Of a DNA stretch of 64,000 nucleotides, positions 57,029 through 64,000 are shown piece by piece. Source of the DNA: Burkholderia lata (GTDB lineage Bacteria; Pseudomonadota; Gammaproteobacteria; Burkholderiales; Burkholderiaceae). The notes beneath the pieces are model-generated. The model was given only the letters and a program-made list of their open reading frames with translations, ran no database searches and had not been told where the DNA came from. The position numbers and the translations under genes are program-made. The stretch lies in the NCBI RefSeq assembly GCF_000012945.1, contig NC_007511.1, positions 2,356,001-2,420,000 of the forward strand, written 5' to 3'. Each line of letters opens with the position of its first letter. Position 1 is the stretch's first letter.

Positions 57029-58184
57029 GCATGCGACCGATTTCATCGACGCTCCAGCATCAAAAAACGCCTTCACGTAGGCACCCGATTGCGAATTACG
57101 TTCGATATTTGCGCACCTATACTGGGCTCGCTCAATGCCCGGATGCCTCCATGCGCGAAGCCAGATACGTCAAAGGACTCGACGGCCTGCGAGCCCTCGC
57201 CGTCATCCTCGTTTTCCTGTCCCACAAGGGCCACGTCCTTGCCGTCGACGTCGGCAAGCTTGGCGTGTGGACGTTTTTCCTCATCAGCGGATTCCTGATC
57301 GTCGGCGAGCTGCATCGCAACCGCCAGGCGGTCGAGTGCGGCACCATGACGCGCCGCCATGCGCTCGCGCTGTTCCTCGCGAAGCGCGCGCTGCGGATCT
57401 TTCCCGTCTATTACCTGCTGCTCGCCGCGCTCGCGATCGCGCACGCGCTGTTCTACCAGCGCGGCGTCAATCTCGGGCTCGCGTGGCACGCGGTGTTCCT
57501 GTCGAACTACTGGATCGGCGTCGTCAAGGACGGCTGGCCGGGCTCCACGTCGCACTTCTGGAGCCTCGCGGTTGAACAGCAGTTCTATCTGATCGCGCCG
57601 CTCGCGCTGCTCGCGGTGCCCGCCGCGCGACACGTCGCGCTCGGCATCGCGGCCGTCGTGCTGTGTGCGCTCGCGCATCTCGCGCTCTACCTCGCCGACG
57701 CGTCACCGGTGCTGATCTACGCATTTTCCCCGTGGAATTTCGCGCTGATCGCGCTCGGCGGCGTCGGTGCGATGGCGCTTGCCGATCGCGGTACGGCCGC
57801 CGTGCGCCGCGTTCCGCCCGGCTGGCTCGGCGCGGCAGGCGTCGTGTTCTTCCTCGTGCTGCCCGCCTGCACCGCCCTGCCCGACGCGATCGCGGGGCTC
57901 GCGGATCTCGGCCTGTCCGCCTCGCTCGGCGCGCTGCTGCTGTGGATCGTCAGCGAACCCGAGCACCCGGTCGTGGCGCTGCTCGACTGGGGGCCGCTCG
58001 TCTATCTCGGCACGATCAGCTACGGCTTCTACCTGTTCCACAACCTGATTCCGACGCGTTTCGGCGCGCTGCCCGCGCACGTCGCGCACGTGGCCATACC
58101 GGAAATCGTCCGCGACACGCTGCCCGAAATGCTGCAGTTCGCGCTGGCCGTGCTGCTCGCGCACCTGTCCTGGCGCTATCTCGA

Positions 58185-58581
<397 letters not shown>

Positions 58582-58801
58582 TCGACCGACGCCGACAGAT
58601 TCCGTGCGGTCACGACTGTCGAAGCGCATCGCGCAACCGGACCGCCGATCCGGTCGATCGCCGCGGCACCGGTTTCAGACGTGGCGCCCGTTCTTGTCGG
58701 CGCGCCCCGCTCCGCACGCGGCTCCGCTCGCGAAGCCAACCCGTCACGGCAAACTCGCCGACGGCGCGCACCACGAACACGCCCCCGGCACCCGCAAACG
58801 C

Positions 58802-58833
58802 AAAAAAGCCCCGGCGCGCGAGCGGCCGGGGCC
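58802..58833 (-). terminator. Intrinsic terminator of galU
   Basis: On the minus strand GCCCCGG and CCGGGGC pair around an 11-base GC-rich loop, followed by six T. It lies about 45 bases after the galU stop codon. Confidence 0.85.
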
Positions 58834-58875
58834 AACGGAACAACCACCACCTGAAACAACGGAGCGCGCGACTGC

Positions 58876-59763
58876 TTAGGCGACAGCAGCCAGCGCGGGC
58901 AAACAGGTACGCAGGTAGGCCTCGAATTCGCGGCTCACTTCAGGATGCTGGAGCGCGAGTTCAACGGTGGCCTTGAGATAGCCGATCTTGCTGCCGCAAT
59001 CGAAGCGCGTGCCGAAGTAGCGATACGCGAGCACCTGCTCGTTCGCGAGCAGCGACTGGACCGCATCGGTCAGCTGCAGCTCGCCGCCGGCGCCCGGCTT
59101 GAGCTTGCGCAGGTGATCGAAGATCGTCGGCATGAACACGTAGCGGCCGACCACGCCGAGATTCGACGGCGCATCTTCCGGCGCCGGCTTCTCGATGATG
59201 CCCGACAGCTTGATGATGTCCTCTTCCCATTCGCGGCCTTCGACGACGCCGTACGAACGGCTGTCCTCGCGCGGGATCGTCTCGACCCCGATCACCGAGC
59301 TGTGATAGTGGTCGAACACGTCGACGAGCTGCTTCAGCACCGGCTGTTCGCCATGCAGCAGGTCGTCGGCGAGGATCACCGCGAACGGCTCGCCGTGCAC
59401 CAGCTTCTCCGCACACAGCACCGCGTGGCCGAGGCCGAGCGCTTCCGGCTGGCGCACGTAGAAGCAGTTCACGTGGCTCGGCTTGATGCCGCGCACGAGC
59501 TCGAGCAGCTTTTCCTTGCCGCGTGCCTCGAGCTCGGCCTCGATCTCGTAGGACTTGTCGAAGTGATCCTCGATCGCGCGCTTGCTGCGCCCGGTGACGA
59601 AGATCATCTCGGTGATACCTGCGTTGATCGCTTCCTCGACCGCGTACTGAATCAGCGGCTTGTCGACGACGGGCAACATTTCCTTCGGGCTCGCCTTCGT
59701 TGCCGGGAGGAACCGCGTGCCGAGACCGGCAACGGGGAACACGGCCTTGGTGACTTTCAACAT
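58876..59763 (-). CDS. galU: UTP-glucose-1-phosphate uridylyltransferase
   Basis: A 295-residue sugar nucleotidyltransferase that makes UDP-glucose for LPS, exopolysaccharide and trehalose. It shows [44 protein letters not shown] features: [12 protein letters not shown] at 14-25 and the Lys of [18 protein letters not shown] and the [20 protein letters not shown] region complete the fold. It is monocistronic with its own terminator, and it fits the neighbouring acyltransferases and glycosyltransferase in polysaccharide synthesis. Confidence 0.95.
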   Translation of the reverse strand: MLKVTKAVFPVAGLGTRFLPATKASPKEMLPVVDKPLIQYAVEEAINAGITEMIFVTGRSKRAIEDHFDKSYEIEAELEARGKEKLLELVRGIKPSHVNCFYVRQPEALGLGHAVLCAEKLVHGEPFAVILADDLLHGEQPVLKQLVDVFDHYHSSVIGVETIPREDSRSYGVVEGREWEEDIIKLSGIIEKPAPEDAPSNLGVVGRYVFMPTIFDHLRKLKPGAGGELQLTDAVQSLLANEQVLAYRYFGTRFDCGSKIGYLKATVELALQHPEVSREFEAYLRTCLPALAAVA

Positions 59764-59993
59764 GTTCGCATCCTGATTGCGTTGACTGCGCCGCGTCGAC
59801 CTGCGACCCGGCGCGATTGTGTTCCGAACGGCATATCGAGAATCGACGGTACTGCCAATTCGACTCCGCTCATTTTCGATATGGACTGATTGCCCAATGA
59901 TTCCGGAAAAAATATAATCCTTTCAACCCGGTCGATATTGCCGGACCGAGTGCCGAAGCAGAAACAAATTACCGATTTTCCAGATACAAATTC

Positions 59994-60137
59994 TTACGAT
60001 TCGAATTCCTCGATATAGGGCACGCCGCCCCGTTCGAGACCCGGGCGAATCGGTTCGTTCTTCAGCGCCTCGCGGTACGCCGACAGCACGGCCATGACCA
60101 GCAGTACTGCAGCGCTCGCGATCCAATGCATGTCCAT
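59994..60137 (-). CDS. Small single-helix membrane protein, 47 residues
   Basis: A short frame with a good ribosome site (AAGGAG, 6 bases before the ATG). The product has one hydrophobic helix (IASAAVLLVMAVLSAY) followed by a charged soluble tail (EALKNEPIRPGLERGGVPY, then IEEFES). Flanking DNA is AT-rich, while this frame has the high third-position GC of the genome, which supports coding. I do not recognise a family. The rest of the 59764-60354 gap holds no other gene. Confidence 0.6.
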   Translation of the reverse strand: MDMHWIASAAVLLVMAVLSAYREALKNEPIRPGLERGGVPYIEEFES

Positions 60138-60354
60138 CTTGCCGCTCCTTGCATCAATCAACTGGAGCTTCAAACTATCAGAAAAAAATCGGTAAATAAT
60201 TGACCCGCCTCGCGGAACCGCTTTCTGAACGCGATAAACCCATGATGTGGAATTCCGATATTTCCCGGCGAGATTTTTTTATTCATTGATCGAATTCTTG
60301 CGCATTACGATTGGATGAAACTTCCCGTCCATCCGTCGCAAGGAATCGAATCGC

Positions 60355-61530
60355 ATGCAAGCTCTCAGCGGATCGTCTCTGACCGCGCCGCCCGTCGCCG
60401 ATCACAAGGAACACGTAATCGACGCGATGCGCGGCTTCGCGGCGCTGCTCGTCGCTTATTTCCACTGCCGCCAGGTCGTCTGGGTCGGCATGCAGAGCTT
60501 CCATCACGCTTACGGCCATGCGCTCACCCCGAGCGCGATCGCCGGCTACCTGACCTTCCCGTTCGCGTGGGGCTCCGCCGGCGTGCCGATCTTCTTCGTG
60601 ATCAGCGGCTACTGCATCCACCGCAACGCGGCGCTCAAGCTCGCGGCCGATCCCGCCTACCGGCTCGACGCGCCGAACTTCTGGGTGCGCCGGTTCGCGC
60701 GCATCTACCCGGTGCTGCTCGCCGCGCTGCTGTTCACGCTCGCGCTCGACTCGGTCAGCCTGCAGATCGAGCCCGTCAGCCACAAGATCCGCGACGTCGG
60801 CCTCATGGCGTTCCTCGTGAACCTGTTCTCGCTGCAGGGCGTCGCCGGCTACACGTACGGATCGAACGGCGCGCTGTGGACGCTGTCGCTCGAAGTGCAG
60901 TTCTACGCGATCTACCCGCTGCTGTTCGCGATCCGCCGGCGCATCGGCATGCCGGCGGTCGTGGCCGCGATCGCGCTCGTCAACGTCGCGTCGGCGTGGC
61001 TGCTCGAACGGCACGACCTGCAGTTCTTCACGTCGTACTGGCTGTCCTGGACAATCGGCGCGTGGATCGCCGACGTGCGGGCGCAGCAGGCGCGCGGCGC
61101 GGCCACCGTGCCGTCGCGCGCGTGGTACGGCGCGGCCGCCCTGCTGCTGGCTGCCGGCTGCGGCGCGTTCCATTTCGGCCAGTACGGCGCATTCCAGCTG
61201 TGGTCGGCCGGCTTCGCGTGCTTCCTGTACCGCGCGCTCGCCCGCCCGCCGCGCCCGACGCCGCCGCTGCGCGTGCTGAGCTGGTTCGGCGACTTCAGCT
61301 ACTCGCTGTACCTGATCCACCTGCCGCTGTTCGTCTGCCTCGGCTCGGTGCTGTTCCATTCCGAGCTGCAGCTGTCGATCTGGCCGTCGTTCGCGTTCAT
61401 GGCCGCCGCGATCCCGGTCGCGTACGTGTTCTACCGGATGTTCGAGCGGCCCGCGATGACGTGGTCGGCCAGCTTCAAGCCGACCCGTCCCGCCCGCGTC
61501 GTCGCGCCGGCGCCCGAACGGGCCGTCTGA
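60355..61530 (+). CDS. Acyltransferase-3 family membrane protein
   Basis: A 391-residue, about ten-helix protein of the OafA/ExoZ acyltransferase-3 family. Motifs are IDAMRGFAALLVAYFHCRQ (with His), VPIFFVISGYCIH, the Arg of RRFARIYPVLLAALLF, and WTLSLEVQFYAIYPLL. DFSYSLYLIHLPLF near the end is typical. It probably acetylates or succinylates an extracellular polysaccharide. It has a strong terminator and is not closely similar to the acyltransferase at 57151. Confidence 0.9.
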   Translation: MQALSGSSLTAPPVADHKEHVIDAMRGFAALLVAYFHCRQVVWVGMQSFHHAYGHALTPSAIAGYLTFPFAWGSAGVPIFFVISGYCIHRNAALKLAADPAYRLDAPNFWVRRFARIYPVLLAALLFTLALDSVSLQIEPVSHKIRDVGLMAFLVNLFSLQGVAGYTYGSNGALWTLSLEVQFYAIYPLLFAIRRRIGMPAVVAAIALVNVASAWLLERHDLQFFTSYWLSWTIGAWIADVRAQQARGAATVPSRAWYGAAALLLAAGCGAFHFGQYGAFQLWSAGFACFLYRALARPPRPTPPLRVLSWFGDFSYSLYLIHLPLFVCLGSVLFHSELQLSIWPSFAFMAAAIPVAYVFYRMFERPAMTWSASFKPTRPARVVAPAPERAV

Positions 61531-61550
61531 ACCGGCGGCACGCTTTCCCG

Positions 61551-61587
61551 AGCCCCCGTGCGGCGTTCCGCTGCGCGGGGGCTTTTT
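61551..61587 (+). terminator. Intrinsic terminator of the second acyltransferase gene
   Basis: AGCCCCCG-TGCGGC pairs with GCTGCGCGGGGGCT around a TTCC-containing loop and is followed by five T. It starts 21 bases after the stop codon. Confidence 0.85.
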
Positions 61588-61713
61588 CATGGCCTGAGCG
61601 CGCCGGCATGCCGGGTTGGCGCCGTGGGGTAGCCCTCCGGCGGCGGGCCGCGCTACGGCCCGCATGAGCCGTCCTCGACCGGCTTTCACCGTCGGGACTA
61701 CCTGGGCGCGGCC

Positions 61714-61895
61714 TTCTGGCGTTACCTTCTGGCGTTACCTTCTGGCGTTACCTTCTGGCGTTACCTTCTGGCGTTACCTTCTGGCGTTACCTTCTGGCGT
61801 CACCTTCTGGCGTTACCTTCTGGCGTCACCTTCTGGCGTCACCTTCTGGCGTCACCTTCCGGCATCACCTTCTGGCATCACCTTCTCGCATCACC
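61714..61895. repeat. 13-base tandem array, 14 units
   Basis: Unit TTCTGGCGTTACC. Units 1-6 and 8 are perfect; units 7 and 9-11 read GTC for GTT; the last three differ further (TTCCGGCATCACC, TTCTGGCATCACC, TTCTCGCATCACC). The first half is therefore recent and homogeneous and the right end is the oldest part. It lies between a terminator on the plus strand and the end of the glycosyltransferase gene on the minus strand, with no gene of its own. Confidence 0.97.
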
Positions 61896-62004
61896 CTCTC
61901 CCGTCGCCAACCACTCCCTCCCAATCGACGATCGGCCAAGCACGCCGCCTTACACGGCGCACAACACCCTGCCCACCACCCGCCCGACAAACGCCCCCGG
62001 CACT

Positions 62005-62046
62005 GAAAAACAAAGCCCCCACGCAGCACACCGCCGCATGAGGGCT
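62005..62046 (-). terminator. Intrinsic terminator of the glycosyltransferase gene
   Basis: On the minus strand AGCCCTCATGCGGC pairs with GCTGCGTGGGGGCT (14 pairs including G-T) around a 5-base loop, followed by TTGTTTTTC. It lies about 25 bases after the stop codon. Confidence 0.85.
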
Positions 62047-62069
62047 CGCTTCCCGCCGGCTCGCGCCGC

Positions 62070-64000
62070 TTACTGTTTCTTCGCCTTCGCGGCCTTCGCC
62101 GTATCCGCGAGGATCTTCTCGACCCGCTCCACGTAGGTTTCAGTGCCGAACCGGCGCACCGCCGTCGCACGCCCGCTCGCGACGAGCCGCTCGCGCAGCG
62201 CGCCGTCGCGCTTCAGCGTATCCAGCGCATCGGCCAGCGCGGTCGCATCGCCCGGCGCGCAGAGCAGCCCGTTGTCGCCATCCTCGATGATCTCGACGAC
62301 ACCGCCCGCGCGAGCCGCGACGACCGGCCGGCGCGCAAGCATCCCTTCGACGATCACGCGCCCGAACGGCTCGGGCGTGATCGACGTGTGCGCGACGACG
62401 TCGACCGCCGTCATGCACGCGGCCACGTCGCGCTGGAACCCGAGGAAATGCACGCGAGCGCCCATCCCGTGCCGGGCAACGTATTCATGCAGCTGCGCGG
62501 CGTATTCGTCCTCGCCGAACAGCGGCGCGCCTACCAGCACCACGTGCATGTCGGGATGCCGCGCGGCGGCCTCCAGCAGCACGTGCTGCCCCTTCCAGTG
62601 CGCGAGGCGGCTGAACGAACCGACCAGCCATGCGTGCTCGGGCAACCCAAGCCGCGCGCGCAGCGCAGCCTGGCTGACGCCTTCCAGCGCATCGAACGGC
62701 TCGGCCGAAATGCCGTTGAACACGACGTCGACGTGCTGCGGCGTGAAGCCCGTCAGCGTACGGAACGCCTGCGCGGACGCGTCGGAGTTCGCGATCACGC
62801 GCGTGACGCCAAGCCGCGCGCAGTACTTGATCGCCAGCAACTGCTTGCTGCCGAAATGGTCGGTACTGACGATGTCGCGCAGGTGCCACACCACCGGCTT
62901 GCGCGCGAGCCGCCCGGCCAGCGCGGCAACCACCATCGCGCGCTGCGTGTTCGCGTAGATCACTTCGGCGCGGCGTGCACGGCGCGCGACGTCGCGCACC
63001 AGCCCCACGAGCTGTTTCAACGCGCCGAGCGACACGCCGCCCTGCTTGCGCACGCCCGCGAGCGCGCCCTGGTCGACCACGTCGACGCGCGCGCCGATCT
63101 CGTCGAGCGCCGCGCGGAACGGGCCGTCGTCGAACAGCAGGACGTCGGCATTCGCCCGCATGTGCTTCATGATCTCGAGCAGCGACAGCTCGGCGCCGCC
63201 GAGCACGCCGCTCTGGTCGAGCACGAGCGTCGCCGGGCCGCGCGCGGCCGGCATCGGCGCGATGGCCGTACCGCGCTGCGCGGTCGAGCCGGGCAGCGCC
63301 GCTTCCACATAGTCGAGAAAGCGCCGCCGGAACGTATCGGCGGAAAACCGCTCCGCGTTCACGCGACAGGCGTTCGGCGTGAAGCGCTGCGGCGCACGCT
63401 CGAAATCGTCGACGGCCGCGACGATCGCGTGCGGCGTCTGTTCGTCGAAAAAGAGCCCGGTCGGGTTCAGGTTCGATTGCGGATCGAGCACGGTTTCGAG
63501 CGCACCGCCCTTGCCGTACGCGATCACCGGCGTGCCGCACGCCTGCGCCTCGACCACCGAGATCCCGAAATCCTCCTCGGCAGCGAACACGAACGCCTTC
63601 GCGCGCCGCATCCGGTCGTGCAGCACCGCGAACGGCTGGTAGCCCATGATCTCGACGTTCGGGCCAGCCTTCGCGCGAATCTTCTGCATCTCGGGGCCGT
63701 CGCCGATCACGACCAGCTTGCGCCCGGGCGTGCGCGAGAACGCGTCGACGATCAGGTCGATCTTCTTGTACGGCACCATCCGCGACGCGGTCAGGTAGAA
63801 ATCCTCCTTCTCCGCGTTCAGCGAAAACGCGTCGACGTCGACCGGTGGGAAGATCACCGCCGCGTCGCGGTGGTAGACCTTCTTGATGCGCCGCGCGATG
63901 AACGCGGAGTTCGCGACGAAGCCGTCCACCGCGTTCGCGGTGCGCGTGTCCCAGTTGCGGATGTAATGCAGGATCATCCGCGCGAGCAGCGACTTCGGCC
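62070..64000 (-). CDS. Fused double GT4 glycosyltransferase, 5' end outside the window
   Basis: At least 643 codons are present and the frame is open at the window edge (PKSLLARMILHYIRNWD), so the start lies beyond. Two GT-B glycosyltransferase domains follow each other. The first ends its C-terminal half with EEDFGISVVEAQACGTPVIAYGKGGA; the second begins near LDQSGVLGGAELSLLEIMKHM and ends with PEPFGRVIVEGMLARRPVVA. Each has its own nucleotide-sugar-binding Glu-x7-Glu type motif. Such fusions occur in O-antigen and exopolysaccharide clusters, where one protein adds two sugars. A Lys/Ala-rich tail closes the protein. Confidence 0.85.
   Translation of the reverse strand, partial: PKSLLARMILHYIRNWDTRTANAVDGFVANSAFIARRIKKVYHRDAAVIFPPVDVDAFSLNAEKEDFYLTASRMVPYKKIDLIVDAFSRTPGRKLVVIGDGPEMQKIRAKAGPNVEIMGYQPFAVLHDRMRRAKAFVFAAEEDFGISVVEAQACGTPVIAYGKGGALETVLDPQSNLNPTGLFFDEQTPHAIVAAVDDFERAPQRFTPNACRVNAERFSADTFRRRFLDYVEAALPGSTAQRGTAIAPMPAARGPATLVLDQSGVLGGAELSLLEIMKHMRANADVLLFDDGPFRAALDEIGARVDVVDQGALAGVRKQGGVSLGALKQLVGLVRDVARRARRAEVIYANTQRAMVVAALAGRLARKPVVWHLRDIVSTDHFGSKQLLAIKYCARLGVTRVIANSDASAQAFRTLTGFTPQHVDVVFNGISAEPFDALEGVSQAALRARLGLPEHAWLVGSFSRLAHWKGQHVLLEAAARHPDMHVVLVGAPLFGEDEYAAQLHEYVARHGMGARVHFLGFQRDVAACMTAVDVVAHTSITPEPFGRVIVEGMLARRPVVAARAGGVVEIIEDGDNGLLCAPGDATALADALDTLKRDGALRERLVASGRATAVRRFGTETYVERVEKILADTAKAAKAKKQ

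Noticed and set aside
61714..61895. CRISPR array
   Set aside because: The 13-base units are directly joined with no spacers, and no cas genes are near.
61616..62041. Open frame encoding a periodic peptide through the 13-base array
   Set aside because: The period is a by-product of the repeat, there is no start signal, and the repeat sits after a terminator.

Overview
The window is high-GC (roughly two-thirds G+C) proteobacterial chromosome, most likely a Burkholderia, probably of the cepacia complex. The support is codon usage, a 16-strand-type porin with a C-terminal Phe, an HU protein with a Lys/Ala-rich tail, several LysR/SDR pairs, a Tad pilus locus and GalU next to acyltransferases. No search was run, so the species is inference. 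No phage, IS element or CRISPR array was found.

Layout. (1) 1-1963, minus strand: start of a Flp/Tad pilus operon (flp, prepilin peptidase, cpaB, cpaC cut by the window edge). (2) 2821-13152: an organosulfur acquisition block with a sulfonate-type ABC transporter (binding protein, two permeases, ATPase), two TauD-family dioxygenases, an orphan peptide-type binding protein, a DUF427 protein, a second SsuA-like binding protein and a glycolipid-binding-domain protein. (3) 13327-22077: a LysR gene, then an acid-stress type amino-acid decarboxylase locus. An AdiA-like decarboxylase precedes a PotE-like antiporter broken by one in-frame TGA, and a SpeF-like ornithine decarboxylase is divergent. An MFS exporter follows. 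(4) 22115-30472, minus strand: a tightly packed seven-gene operon (MFS transporter, glycerol-kinase-like FGGY kinase, GlpD, AGPS-like flavoprotein, GlpP-like protein, small monooxygenase-like protein, iron alcohol dehydrogenase). A near-perfect 25-bp dyad lies just upstream. Its substrate is not known to me, and it is the best candidate here for an undescribed pathway. (5) 30723-40847: SDR/LysR pairs, a xanthine-type permease, a Nudix hydrolase that looks leaderless, a small membrane protein, and a two-gene signalling unit (hybrid histidine kinase plus REC-adenylate cyclase).

(6) 41471-51717, minus strand: a selenocysteine module. fdhG (with in-frame UGA and a SECIS-like hairpin), fdhH, fdhI, fdhE, selA, selB and selC follow one another in the same direction. 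The formate dehydrogenase that needs selenocysteine and the machinery that inserts it therefore sit together. The selC tRNA gene is present twice as identical 103-bp copies, with a Fic-domain gene between them.

(7) 51860-64000: a YihY-family membrane protein, a major porin with its own terminator, a VOC protein, a chromosomal AadA-type aminoglycoside adenylyltransferase, an HU-like protein, two acyltransferase-3 membrane proteins, GalU, a 47-codon membrane ORF and a fused double GT4 glycosyltransferase running off the end. The last part looks like the edge of a surface-polysaccharide region. It contains three local repeats: a hexamer expansion, a ~217-bp tandem duplication of a gene end, and a 14-copy 13-bp array.
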